A stretch of 64,000 nucleotides of DNA from Streptomyces rimosus (GCF_008704655.1 NZ_CP023688.1:8931001-8995000), one strand, 5' to 3'. Counted from the first letter of the stretch, positions 49,707 through 58,807 are shown. Numbers and translations: made by a program. Notes: generated by a model not told the origin, from the sequence alone.

Positions 49707-51415
49707 CCGTGACCGGCCCCACGGCCTCCGCCGCCCGCGCCCCGCTCGACCCGATGGTCCCCGCCATCGACCCCGAACGCGCCACCCGCTACCGGGCCGC
49801 GGGCGTGTGGACGGACGAACTGGTCGGCGCCCGGATCGCGGAACGATTCCGCACCGACCCGGACCGCTGCGCCGTGGTCGACGGCGAGCGCAGGACGACG
49901 TACGGGCAACTCGGCCACGCCGTACGGGCCGCGGCCGGACGGCTGCGCGGGCTCGGCATCGGCCCCGGCGACCGGGTGGGCGTCCAACTGTCCAACAGCA
50001 CCGAGTACGTCGTGCTGGTGCTCGCCCTGCTGGAGATCGGCGCCCCGCCGGTCCTCATCCTCCCGGCGTTCCGCGCCCACGAACTCGACCACATCGTCTC
50101 CGTCACCCGCCCGGTGGCCCTGGCCGTCGAACGCGGCACCCGCAGATCCGACGCGCTCGCCACCGCCCGCGACCTCTCCGCCCGCCACCCGGACCTGCGC
50201 CACCTGCTGGTCCGCGGCGCGGGCGACGCCGACGGCACCCTGGTGGACCTCACGGAGCTGTGCCGCCCGGAGCCCGGCGCGAGCGGCCCGGTGCCGCCCC
50301 CGGCCGAAGCACCGGGCGCCGCGCCCCACGACGCCGCCGTCTTCCTGCTCTCCAGCGGCACCACCGGCCTGCCCAAGGCCATCGCCCGCACCCACGAGGG
50401 CTACGGCTACATGATCCGCACGGCGACCGTGCTCGCCGGAGTCACCGAGCGCACCGTCAACCTCGTCGTGATGCCCGCCGAACACGGCTTCGTCATGAAC
50501 TGCCCCGGCCTGCTCGGCACCCTGTCGGCAGGCGGCACGGCCGTCCTGACCACGCCCGCCAGCGCCCGGCACGCCCTGGAGCTGATCGAGCGCGAGCGGG
50601 TCACCCACAGCACCCTGGTGCCGACGCTGGCCCTCCAGTGGATCGCCGCGGCCCGCGAGCGGACGTACGACCTGTCGAGCCTGGAGGTGATCCAGGTGGG
50701 CGGCGCGCGGCCGTCCGCCGACCTGGCCGCCGGGCTGCGCGAGGTGCTGGGCGCCACGGTCCAGCAGTGCTACGGCATGAGCGAGGGCCTGCTGTGCTAC
50801 ACCCGCCTGGACGACCCGGTGGCGACGGCCGACGGCACGCAGGGCGCCCCCGCCTCGCCCCTGGACGAGCTGCGGGTCGTGGACGCGGACGGCGCCGAGG
50901 TGGCGGCCGGGGAGATGGGGGAACTGCTGACCCGCGGCCCGTACACCGTCGCCGGCTACTACCGCAACGCCGACGCCACGGCCTCCTCCTTCACCGCGGA
51001 CGGCTTCTACCGCACCGGCGACCTGGTCCGCCTCGACGCGCGGGGCAACGTCCTGGTCGAGGGCCGGGTGCGGGACGTCATCAACCGCGGCGGCGAGAAG
51101 ATCTCCGCCGAGGAGCTGGAACAGATCGCCCGGCAGCACCCGGGCATCGCCGACGTGGCCGGTGTCGCCATGCCGCACCCGCTGTACGGCGAGGCGGTCT
51201 GCCTCTACGCGGTGCCCGCCGCCGGTGCAGCGGAAGCGGGGGAGGAGCTGGACCTGCGTGCGGTACGGCGGTTCCTGGAGGACCGGGGGCTGGCCCGCTA
51301 CAAGTTCCCCGAACGGCTGGAGACCGTGTCCGCGCTGCCGCTGACCGGCATCGGGAAGATCGACAAGGCCGCGCTGCGCAAGGACATCGCCGCCCGGACC
51401 GCCGCCGGGACATGA
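49703..51415 (+). CDS. Aryl-AMP ligase (DhbE/NikE-like), likely picolinate-activating
   Basis: 570 residues of the ANL adenylating family, closest in layout to 2,3-dihydroxybenzoate-AMP ligases. Visible: A3 core FLLSSGTTGLPKAIARTHEG, A4/A5 region SSLEVIQVGGARPSADLAAG, CYGMSEGLLCYTRLDDP, A7 FYRTGDLVRLD, A8 GRVRDVINRGGEKISAEELE and A10 LTGIGKIDKAALRKDIA. In DhbE the pocket segment AHN-F-PLSSPG has an Asn that contacts the 2-hydroxyl; here it is AEHGFVMNCPG, with Gly. That argues against a 2-hydroxybenzoate substrate and fits an unhydroxylated heteroaryl acid such as picolinate, as supported by the NikD-like oxidase. The substrate remains inferred. Confidence 0.85.
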   Translation: MTVTGPTASAARAPLDPMVPAIDPERATRYRAAGVWTDELVGARIAERFRTDPDRCAVVDGERRTTYGQLGHAVRAAAGRLRGLGIGPGDRVGVQLSNSTEYVVLVLALLEIGAPPVLILPAFRAHELDHIVSVTRPVALAVERGTRRSDALATARDLSARHPDLRHLLVRGAGDADGTLVDLTELCRPEPGASGPVPPPAEAPGAAPHDAAVFLLSSGTTGLPKAIARTHEGYGYMIRTATVLAGVTERTVNLVVMPAEHGFVMNCPGLLGTLSAGGTAVLTTPASARHALELIERERVTHSTLVPTLALQWIAAARERTYDLSSLEVIQVGGARPSADLAAGLREVLGATVQQCYGMSEGLLCYTRLDDPVATADGTQGAPASPLDELRVVDADGAEVAAGEMGELLTRGPYTVAGYYRNADATASSFTADGFYRTGDLVRLDARGNVLVEGRVRDVINRGGEKISAEELEQIARQHPGIADVAGVAMPHPLYGEAVCLYAVPAAGAAEAGEELDLRAVRRFLEDRGLARYKFPERLETVSALPLTGIGKIDKAALRKDIAARTAAGT

Positions 51416-51470
51416 CCCGGACCGCCCGCCGTCCGTACCCCACCCCACCACCGCAAGGAGCACGCACGCG

Positions 51471-52238
51471 ATGAGCGACACGGCCCGCTCCGCCTGGGTC
51501 AAACGCCTCCCCGGCGCCGAGCCCGCCGCCCACCACCTGGTCTGCTTCCCGCACGCGGGCGGCGGCGCCTCCTTCTTCCGCCCGTGGCGGGACACGCTGC
51601 CGCCCGCCACGGAGCTGCTGGTGATCCAGTACCCCGGCCGCGAGGACCGGCTCCAGGAGCCCTTCGCCGAGACCGTGGAGGAGGTCGTGGAGGGCGTCTC
51701 CGCCCAGCTGACGGCCGAACTCGACGGCGCCCCGGTCACCTTCTTCGGGCACAGCATGGGCGCCCTGATCGCCTACGAAGTGGCTCGCCACTGGGAGCGG
51801 CTGGGCCTGCCGGGGCCGGAGCGGCTGGTCGTCTCCGGCCAGTACGCGCCCGGCGAGCTGCCGCCCCAGGACGTCCACGAACGGGACGACGACGGGGTCC
51901 TGGAGGTGGTGGAACGGCTCGGGGGCGCCGCCTCCGACGTCCGCCGCAGCCCCGAACTCAAGGAGTTCGTCGCCGCGCTGACGCGCGCGGACTACCGGAT
52001 GCTGGACGGCTACGAGCCCTACGACGGCGAGCCCGTCACCGCCGCGCTGACCGCCCTGTGCGGGCGTGACGACCCGGCGGTCTCCCCGGAGGACGTCGCC
52101 CGCTGGCGCGACTTCACCACCGGCCCCTTCGAGCTGTTGCGCTTCCCCGGCGGTCACTTCTACCTCCGGGACGGCCGGCAGGCCGTGATCTCCGCGCTCG
52201 CCGGAGCGCTTCCGCATGCCACCGGGCAGTACACCTAA
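51471..52238 (+). CDS. Type II thioesterase (editing)
   Basis: 255 residues of the GrsT/TEII alpha/beta hydrolase family. Motifs: LVCFPHAGGGASFFRPWRDT, VIQYPGREDRLQEPFAE, the nucleophile GHSMGALIAYEVARHW, and the C-terminal His in RFPGGHFYLRDGRQAV. Type II thioesterases remove wrong or stalled acyl groups from carrier proteins; here it could also release the product, because the PKS has no terminal thioesterase. It lies 55 bp after the ligase and 12 bp before the oxidase in the same operon. Confidence 0.9.
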   Translation: MSDTARSAWVKRLPGAEPAAHHLVCFPHAGGGASFFRPWRDTLPPATELLVIQYPGREDRLQEPFAETVEEVVEGVSAQLTAELDGAPVTFFGHSMGALIAYEVARHWERLGLPGPERLVVSGQYAPGELPPQDVHERDDDGVLEVVERLGGAASDVRRSPELKEFVAALTRADYRMLDGYEPYDGEPVTAALTALCGRDDPAVSPEDVARWRDFTTGPFELLRFPGGHFYLRDGRQAVISALAGALPHATGQYT

Positions 52239-52250
52239 GGAGCAGTGTCC

Positions 52251-53459
52251 ATGAGCGGCATCGAGACCTATGACCTGATCGTCGTCGGCGGCGGGCCGAT
52301 CGGCCTGTCCACCGCCTGGCACGCGGCCCGGCGCGGCGGGCACCGGGTCCTCGTACTGGACCAGTACGGCTTCCTGAACGAGCGCTCCGGATCGAGCGGC
52401 GCCGAACGCCACTGGCGGGTGCAGTACACCCAGAAGGACATCTTCGCGCTGACCCTTCAGACCCGCCCGATGTGGGCGGAGCTGGAGCGGCTGACCGGCC
52501 GCAAACTCATCCACGAGCTGGGCAGCCTGTGGTTCGGCGACGTCGAGGTGGAGACCAACGAAGGGCACATCGCGGACACCGCGCGGGCCATGGACGAGAT
52601 GTCCGTGGCGTACGAATGGCTGACCGCCCGGGACATCGAGAAGCGCTACGGCTTCACCGGACTCCCCGGCCACTTCGAGGGGTTCCTCCAGCGCAACGGC
52701 GGCGCCATCGACGTACGGGGCACCCTCGCCGCGCTGTTCCAGCTCTCCCAGGAGCACGGCGCGGTGCTGCGCGGCAACGAGGCCGTACTGGAGGCCACGC
52801 CGGACCGCGACGGGGTGACGGTCCGCACCGACCGGGCCGCCTACCGGGCCGCGAAGGTCGTCCTCGCCAACGGCTCGCAGGCCAACGACCTCATCACCCC
52901 CTGGGGCGGCGGCGCGCTGGACCTGCACGCGTACGAGATGGCGCTGGTCACCCTGCGGCAGCGGGACGCCTCCGTGCAGCGGCCGTTCTGGTTCGCCTTC
53001 CAGAAGCCCACCGAGGAGGACACCAACCTCTTCTACGGCTTCCCACCCAACCCCTGGTCCACCTCCGACGAGGTGCGCCTCGGCCCGGACTTCGAGGTCA
53101 ACGCCCTGGAGCACGCGAGCCGGGCCACCGGTGTGCCCGACCCGCGGCACGTCGAGCGGGTCACCGACTGGGTCCGCGCGCACATGCCGTGGGTCGACCC
53201 GGAGCCCACCGGCACCTCCACCTGCCTGGCCGTGCTGCCCGGCGACCCGTCGCGGCAGTTCTACCTGGGCACGGCCGCGGGCCTCGTCGACGGCGGCGAG
53301 AACGTGGTCGTCTCCGTCGCCGGCTGGGCGTTCAAACTCGTCCCGCTGTTCGGCCGGGTCTGCGCCGAACTCGCCCTGGACGGCGGTACGTCGTACGACA
53401 TCGCCCGGCACGCGCTGAGCCCGGCGCCCGCGCGGCCCGCGCCCGGAACCGCCCGATGA
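52251..53459 (+). CDS. NikD-like FAD oxidase (piperideine-2-carboxylate to picolinate)
   Basis: 402 residues of the monomeric sarcosine oxidase family. The FAD motif is DLIVVGGGPIGLSTAWHAAR. SGSSGAERHWRVQYTQKD, ELGSLWFGDVEVETNEG, FWFAFQKPTEEDTNLFYGF and GWAFKLVPLFGRVCAELAL closely recall NikD from nikkomycin biosynthesis. The Cys that binds FAD covalently is present (Cys325 in TSTCLAVLPGDPSRQ). NikD aromatises piperideine-2-carboxylate to picolinate. ATG 52251 has AAGGAG eight bases upstream; the in-frame GTG at 52245 is too close to that site. Its stop overlaps the PKS start by 4 bp. Confidence 0.85.
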   Translation: MSGIETYDLIVVGGGPIGLSTAWHAARRGGHRVLVLDQYGFLNERSGSSGAERHWRVQYTQKDIFALTLQTRPMWAELERLTGRKLIHELGSLWFGDVEVETNEGHIADTARAMDEMSVAYEWLTARDIEKRYGFTGLPGHFEGFLQRNGGAIDVRGTLAALFQLSQEHGAVLRGNEAVLEATPDRDGVTVRTDRAAYRAAKVVLANGSQANDLITPWGGGALDLHAYEMALVTLRQRDASVQRPFWFAFQKPTEEDTNLFYGFPPNPWSTSDEVRLGPDFEVNALEHASRATGVPDPRHVERVTDWVRAHMPWVDPEPTGTSTCLAVLPGDPSRQFYLGTAAGLVDGGENVVVSVAGWAFKLVPLFGRVCAELALDGGTSYDIARHALSPAPARPAPGTAR

Positions 53460-56395
53460 CGCCCGCTTCCCGGGACATCGCGGTCATCGGGATGGCGGGG
53501 CGCTTCCCCGGCGCCCCGGACCTCGACGCGTTCTGGGCGAACCTGCGGGACGGCGTGGAGTCGATCACCGCGCTGAGCGAGGACGACCTGCTCGCCGAGG
53601 GCATCGGACGGGAGCTGTTCGAGCGGGACGACTACGTCCGCGTCGCCTCGCTCCTGGGGGGCCACGACCTCTTCGACGCCCGGTTCTTCGGCTTCAGCGC
53701 GCGCGAGGCCGCCCTGCTCGACCCGCAGCAGCGGCTCTTCCTGGAGTGCTCCTGGCACGCCCTGGAGGACGCCGCCCTGGACCCGGCGTCGGTCCGCCGC
53801 GGCGGCATCTTCGCCGGGGCCAACATGCCCGCGTACTGGATGTCGAACCTCCTGGGCGGCCGGCGCATCGTGCTCGACGCGGACGTGTTCGAGCAGCAGA
53901 TCCACAACGACAAGGACTACCTCGCCACCCGCACCGCGCACCGCCTCGGCTTCACCGGGCCCGCGGTCAGCGTGCAGACCGCCTGCTCGACCTCACTGGT
54001 CGCCGTGCACGAGGGCATCAAGGCGCTGCTCGTGGACGAGTGCGACGTGGTGCTCGCCGGCGGGGTCTGCGTCCGGGTGCCGCAGCGCGCGGGCTACCTC
54101 GCCGAGCGCGGCATGGTGCACTCCCCGGACGGCCACTGCCGCCCCTTCGACGCGCGCGGCGCCGGCACCGTCTTCGGCAACGGCGTGGGCGTCGTCGTCC
54201 TCAAGCGGCTGGCCGACGCGCTGGCCGACGGCGACCGCGTGCTGGCCGTCGTCAAGGGGTCCGCCGTCAACAACGACGGTACGGACAAGGTCGGCTTCAC
54301 CGCGCCCGGGGTCGCCGGACAGGAGCGGGTGGTCCGCGAGGCGCTGCGGGTCGCGGGCGTGCCCGCGCGCAGCGTCACGGCCGTCGAGGCGCACGGCACG
54401 GCCACCCCGATCGGCGACCCGATCGAGATCAAGGCGCTCACCCGGGCGTTCCGGGACACCACCGACGCGAGCGGCTTCTGCTCCGTCGGGTCGGTCAAGG
54501 GCAACATCGGGCACCTGGAGTCGGCGGCGGGCATCGCCGGATTCATCAAGGCGGTCCTCCAGCTGCGCCACCGGCAGCTCGCGCCCACGGTGCATTTCAC
54601 CGAGCCCAATCCGCGCATCGACTTCGCGGCGACGCCGTTCCGGGTCGACGCGGCGCTGCGCACCTGGGATGCGGCGGAGTTCCCGCGCCGTATCGGGGTC
54701 AGCGCTTTCGGCATCGGCGGGACCAACGCACACGTGATCCTGGAGGAGCCACCGCGCACCACGGCCGCCGACGGAGCCAAGACCGACGGGCCGCAGCTGC
54801 TCGTACTGTCGGCGAAGAGCCCCGAGGCCCTGGACACCGCGACGCGACGGCTGACCGCCCGGCTCGCGGAGCCCGGCGCCCCGGACCTCGCGGACGCGGC
54901 GTACACCCTGCAGACCGGCCGGTCACCGATGCGCCACCGCCGCACCCTCCTCCGTACGGGGAGCGGGCCGTACGCGGAACACACGGGGGAGAGCGGCACC
55001 GGACGGCTCAAGACGGTGTTCCTGTTCCCCGGCCAGGGAGCCCAGTACCCGGGCATGGGCAGCGAGTTGCACGCGGCGGAGCCGGTCTTCGCCGAACACC
55101 TCGACCACTGCGCCGAGGTGCTGCGCGGCGAACTGGGCTTTGACGTGGGGGAATTGCTGTTGAACCGCGATGCTCCGGCAGAGCGGCTGACGGCGACCGA
55201 GGTGGCGCAGCCCGCGCTGTTCACCGTCGAGTACGCGCTCGCCCGGCTGCTGGCCTCCTGGGGCATCACGCCGGACGGCATGGCCGGCCACAGCCTCGGG
55301 GAGTACGTCGCCGCCTGCCTCGCGGGCGTGTTCACCGTCGAGGAGGCGCTGCGGCTGGTGGCGCTGCGCGGCCGGCTGATGGCCGCACGCCCGGCCGGGG
55401 CGATGCTGTCGGTCCAGGCCCCGGAGGAGCGGATACGCGAACTGCTCGTGGACGGCGTGGACATCGCGGCCGTCAACGCGCCCGAACTGTGCGTGGCTTC
55501 GGGCCCCGAACCCCTCGTCGCCGAACTGGCCGAGCGCCTCGCTGCCGAGGGCGTCTCCGCCCGGCCGCTGCACACCTCGCACGCCTTCCATTCCCCGATG
55601 ATGGAACCGGCCGTCGCGCCGTTCACCGACGCCGTACGGGCCGCGCGCCCGGCGGCGCCACGGCTGCCGTTCGCCTCCGGCGTCACGGGCGCGGCCATCA
55701 CCGCGGAGCAGGCCACCGACCCCGCCTACTGGGGCGAACACATCCGCCGCCCCGTACGGTTCGCCGACGCGCTGCGCGCCGCCCTGCCCACCGGCCGTTG
55801 CGCCCTGGTCGAGGTCGGACCGGGCACCACCCTCTCCTCGCTGGCCAGAGCGGCGCTCGGCGCGCGGAAGGGGCTGACTGTCGTCCGTACGATGCCGCGG
55901 CCCACGGAGGCGGAGAGCGAGCGGGCCACCCTGCTCTCCGGCGTCGGTGACCTGTGGCTCGCGGGAGCGGAGGTGGACTGGCGCGCGCTGCACCGGGTTC
56001 CGCGGCGGCGGGTCGCGCTGCCGGGGTATCCGTTCGCCCGCGAGCGGTACTGGATCGAGCCGCGCGGCGGTCAGCAGACGGCGGGCACTTCGGAGGAGCG
56101 GCACCCCGAGCGGCCGCAGACGCGGACGGCCCGGCCCGGCGGGCTGCGGACGGCGTACGCTGCCCCGGACAGCGAGACGGAGAAGCAAGTCGTCGCGCTG
56201 TGGGAGGAGTTCCTGGAGTACGAACCCGTCGGCGTGCAGGACGACTTCTTCGAACTCGGCGGGCACTCGCTGCTCGCGACCCGCATCGCCAACCGTCTGA
56301 CCGAGGTGCTGCGGACGCAGGTGTCCGTACGCGATGTGCTCACGCACGCCACGCCGGCCCGGCTGGCGGCCGTGCTGGACGGGCGGGGGAACTGA
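53456..56395 (+). CDS. Single-module polyketide synthase, KS-AT-PCP
   Basis: 979 residues. KS spans about 5-430, with the active Cys177 in VQTACSTSLVAVHEG and the His motifs EAHGTATPIGD and KGNIGHLESAAG. AT spans about 515-810, with Ser613 in GHSLGEYVAA and the HAFH motif in TSHAFHSPM, which indicates malonyl-CoA. A linker VALPGYPFARERYWIEP follows. The carrier domain is at about 900-975 with Ser938 in DDFFELGGHSLLATRI, an NRPS-like PCP. There is no KR, DH, ER or TE, so one condensation would leave a beta-keto thioester such as 3-oxo-3-(pyridyl)propanoyl. The layout matches the first module of caerulomycin-type synthases but stands alone. ATGA overlap couples it to the oxidase. Confidence 0.92.
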   Translation: MTPASRDIAVIGMAGRFPGAPDLDAFWANLRDGVESITALSEDDLLAEGIGRELFERDDYVRVASLLGGHDLFDARFFGFSAREAALLDPQQRLFLECSWHALEDAALDPASVRRGGIFAGANMPAYWMSNLLGGRRIVLDADVFEQQIHNDKDYLATRTAHRLGFTGPAVSVQTACSTSLVAVHEGIKALLVDECDVVLAGGVCVRVPQRAGYLAERGMVHSPDGHCRPFDARGAGTVFGNGVGVVVLKRLADALADGDRVLAVVKGSAVNNDGTDKVGFTAPGVAGQERVVREALRVAGVPARSVTAVEAHGTATPIGDPIEIKALTRAFRDTTDASGFCSVGSVKGNIGHLESAAGIAGFIKAVLQLRHRQLAPTVHFTEPNPRIDFAATPFRVDAALRTWDAAEFPRRIGVSAFGIGGTNAHVILEEPPRTTAADGAKTDGPQLLVLSAKSPEALDTATRRLTARLAEPGAPDLADAAYTLQTGRSPMRHRRTLLRTGSGPYAEHTGESGTGRLKTVFLFPGQGAQYPGMGSELHAAEPVFAEHLDHCAEVLRGELGFDVGELLLNRDAPAERLTATEVAQPALFTVEYALARLLASWGITPDGMAGHSLGEYVAACLAGVFTVEEALRLVALRGRLMAARPAGAMLSVQAPEERIRELLVDGVDIAAVNAPELCVASGPEPLVAELAERLAAEGVSARPLHTSHAFHSPMMEPAVAPFTDAVRAARPAAPRLPFASGVTGAAITAEQATDPAYWGEHIRRPVRFADALRAALPTGRCALVEVGPGTTLSSLARAALGARKGLTVVRTMPRPTEAESERATLLSGVGDLWLAGAEVDWRALHRVPRRRVALPGYPFARERYWIEPRGGQQTAGTSEERHPERPQTRTARPGGLRTAYAAPDSETEKQVVALWEEFLEYEPVGVQDDFFELGGHSLLATRIANRLTEVLRTQVSVRDVLTHATPARLAAVLDGRGN

Positions 56396-56410
56396 GGAAC
56401 CCCGGCCGGG

Positions 56411-56453
56411 CCCCGGCGGGCGGCGGCGATGTCGGTGCCGCCGCCCGCCGGGG
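56411..56453. terminator. Bidirectional terminator after the PKS operon
   Basis: A perfect 17-bp GC-rich stem (left arm CCCCGGCGGGCGGCGGC) with a 9-nt loop, followed by CTTTC on the plus strand, sits between the convergent PKS and CGNR-domain genes. Confidence 0.8.
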
Positions 56454-56458
56454 CTTTC

Positions 56459-56980
56459 TCAGGCCGCGCGCTTGGCGCGGTGGCGGCGCACCGCGTCGCG
56501 GTTGGCGCAGGCGTGCGAGCAGTACCGCTGGCGCCCGGCGCGGGTGAAGTCCGCGTAGGCGTTGGGGCATTCGGCCAGTGCGCAGCGGCCCAGCCGGTGC
56601 ATGCCCAGGCCGGTCAGGTGCAGCGCGGTGCCGACGCTGGCCACCGCCCGCAGGATGCCCGCGGCCCCGAGGTCGTCCTCGCGGTAGTGGATGTGCCAGC
56701 CGCCGTCGGCGTGGTCGGTCAGCCGGGGGTGGGTGGACGCCTCGGCGAGCAGCGTGTTGAGCAGGGCGGCGCGCCGCTCGTCCGTGGGGGCGTCGACGAC
56801 CTCCGCCCAGCGGGCGAGGTAGTCCAGCACCTCGGCGAGGTCGTCGTCCGTGGCGGGCCGGTCGAGGACCATGCCCGCCGCCTCGCAGCGTTCGGCCAGC
56901 TCGGAGGCGCTGGTGGGCGGGGAGTTGGTGAGGTCGGTCACGAAGCGGACGGGGTCCTCCCCGTAAGGGTTCAGCTGCAT
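56459..56980 (-). CDS. CGNR zinc-finger regulator
   Basis: 173 residues. An N-terminal ABATE-like helical domain (YGEDPVRFVTDLTNSPPTSA, LAEVLDYLARWAEVVDAPTD, GWHIHYREDDLGAAGILRAV) precedes a C-terminal CGNR zinc finger (LGRCALAECPNAYADFTRAG, RQRYCSHACANRDAVRRHRA; C-x4-C...C-x3-C). Such proteins are thought to be stress-responsive transcription factors. The ATG at 56980 is only 25 bp from the divergent MFS exporter start, so it most likely regulates that exporter. Confidence 0.85.
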   Translation of the reverse strand: MQLNPYGEDPVRFVTDLTNSPPTSASELAERCEAAGMVLDRPATDDDLAEVLDYLARWAEVVDAPTDERRAALLNTLLAEASTHPRLTDHADGGWHIHYREDDLGAAGILRAVASVGTALHLTGLGMHRLGRCALAECPNAYADFTRAGRQRYCSHACANRDAVRRHRAKRAA

Positions 56981-57005
56981 AAGACCATTACAGCAGAGTG
57001 ATCCC

Positions 57006-58493
57006 ATGGATTCACCACTGGCCGACGGGCGCCCCGTTGCCGTCGGAGAAGCACCCCCGGCACCCGCGCCCGCACAGACCCCCGCAACTCCCCGCCCCAC
57101 CCCCGGCAAATGGCTCCCCCTGGTCGCCACATGCCTGGGCACCTTCATGCTCCTCGTCTACGCGACGATCGTGACGGTGGCGCTGCCGCAGATGGCGCGA
57201 GACCTGCACGCGGGCTTCGGATCGCTCCAGTGGATCGTCGACGTCTACACCCTCGCCCTCGCCGGCCTGCTGCTCGGCATGGGCTCCCTCGGCGACAACC
57301 TGGGGCGCAAGCGCCTGTACGTCCTCGGCCTGGCCGTCTTCACCGCCGCCACCCTCGCCTGCGGCCTCGCCCCGGACGTCGGGGTGCTGATCGCCGCCCG
57401 CGCGGTCCAGGGCGTCGCGGGCGCCGCGATGTTCGCCACGCTGCTGCCGCTGATCGGCCTGACCTACACCGGCCGCGACCGGGCCAAGGCGTTCGCCGTC
57501 TGGGGCGCGGTCGCGGGCGCCGCGGCCGGCATCGGCAACGTCGCGGGCGGCATGCTCACCCAGTTCCTGTCCTGGCAGTGGATCTTCTACGGTGCCGTGC
57601 CGGTCTGCGCCGCCACCATCGCCCTGTCCCTGAAGGTGCTGGTCAACGACGCCAGCCGGCCGACCCGCATCGACTGGGCGGGCATCGTGACGTTCACCCT
57701 GGCAGCGATCGGCATCACCTTCGGCTTCATCCGCGGCGGCGAGGCGGGCTGGACGGACACCACCACCCTGCTCGGCTTCGCCGTCGGCGCCGTCCTGCTC
57801 GTCGTCTTCGTCCTGGTCGAGCGGGCCGTCACCCACCCGATGCTCCCGCTGGAACTGTTCCGCAAGCCCGCCTTCGACGGCATGCTCCTCGCCGCCTGCG
57901 GCTACTACCTGGCCGCGTTCGGCTTCCTGCCGGTGCTCTCCCTCTGGCTCCAGAACGGCGTGGGGCTCAGCTCCTTCGCCACCTCCCTGGTCATCACCGT
58001 CCAGCCGGCGGCCTTCTTCGCCACCTCCGCCCTGGTCGGCAGCGCCCTGCACCGCATCCCCGCCCGCTGGACCCTCGGCGGCGGCTCCGTGGTGGTCGGC
58101 GTGGGCAACCTCGTGCTGCTGATGGTGGGGCCCGGCTCGTCCTGGCCGGCGCTGCTCCCCGGACTGGTGATCACCGGCGTCGGCGCGGGGCTTGTCTCGC
58201 CGGTCCTGCCTGCCGTCGCCATGTCCGCCGCGCCCGCCGCGCACAGCGGTGTCGCCGCCGCGGCCGCCAACAGCGCCCGCCAGCTCGGCCTCGCCCTGGG
58301 CATCGCGCTGCTGGGCACCTTCTTCCACCAGTACGTGCCGGACAGCGGCCCGGCCCCGGGCACGGCGTACGCCGACGGGCTGGACGCGGTATTCCTCCTC
58401 GCGGGCGTCATCACCCTGGCCGCCGGACTCGCCGCGATGTGGCTCCTCGGAATCCGGGGGCGTACATCCAAGGAGGTTGTGGGCACGGTGTGA
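57006..58493 (+). CDS. DHA2-family MFS drug exporter (14 TM)
   Basis: 495 residues with about 14 hydrophobic segments of the EmrB/QacA type. The family pattern is LQWIVDVYTLALAGLLLGMG, SLGDNLGRKRLYVLGLAVFT (motif A), AARAVQGVAGAAMFATLLPL and GAVAGAAAGIGNVAGGMLTQ (motif C-like). These pumps export antibiotics and cations using the proton gradient. The N-terminal 30 residues are Pro/Ala-rich. It lies beside the PKS operon and a divergent CGNR regulator, so it is a good candidate for export of the cluster product. Confidence 0.9.
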   Translation: MDSPLADGRPVAVGEAPPAPAPAQTPATPRPTPGKWLPLVATCLGTFMLLVYATIVTVALPQMARDLHAGFGSLQWIVDVYTLALAGLLLGMGSLGDNLGRKRLYVLGLAVFTAATLACGLAPDVGVLIAARAVQGVAGAAMFATLLPLIGLTYTGRDRAKAFAVWGAVAGAAAGIGNVAGGMLTQFLSWQWIFYGAVPVCAATIALSLKVLVNDASRPTRIDWAGIVTFTLAAIGITFGFIRGGEAGWTDTTTLLGFAVGAVLLVVFVLVERAVTHPMLPLELFRKPAFDGMLLAACGYYLAAFGFLPVLSLWLQNGVGLSSFATSLVITVQPAAFFATSALVGSALHRIPARWTLGGGSVVVGVGNLVLLMVGPGSSWPALLPGLVITGVGAGLVSPVLPAVAMSAAPAAHSGVAAAAANSARQLGLALGIALLGTFFHQYVPDSGPAPGTAYADGLDAVFLLAGVITLAAGLAAMWLLGIRGRTSKEVVGTV

Positions 58494-58807
58494 ACCACTG
58501 ACCACATTTCCGCTTCGCGTATTCTCGCCCGACATCCAACGGTTGACAGGGGAAAGGGACCGGCACAGCATTTGCGACGGGTTCGCCGGTCCCTTTCCCG
58601 GGCGGTGGCGAGAATGTGCCTTCCCGGCGTCCGGAACGCTGTTCGTGCCGACCGACGGAGCTCCCGTACTCGCCGGACCGCCGGTGCCGGACGGTTCTAG
58701 TGAATTCGGAGGCGCGGCACCATTAGATTCTTGATGCCTCGGACGCCGCTGAATACCGGCCGCCCCGGCGAAATAGCTGCCCGACCGACCCGTGAAACGA
58801 GGGAGAT
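58494..58807 (+). ncRNA. Structured intergenic RNA or terminator complex
   Basis: The region holds two nested inverted repeats. The inner one is GGGAAAGGGACCGGC (58550-58564) with GCCGGTCCCTTTCCC (58585-58599), a perfect 15-bp stem with a 20-nt loop. The outer one is ATTCTCGCC (58521-58529) with GGCGAGAAT (58607-58615). The inner stem can terminate the exporter transcript; the outer pairing suggests a larger folded element in the leader of the next gene. TTGACA at 58543-58548 could be a -35 box. No known riboswitch was recognised. Confidence 0.4.

Noticed and set aside
52472..53455. Extension of the PKS frame to 1307 residues
   Set aside because: The added N-terminal 328 residues are a shadow of the NikD-like oxidase; KS begins right after ATG 53456, which overlaps the oxidase stop.
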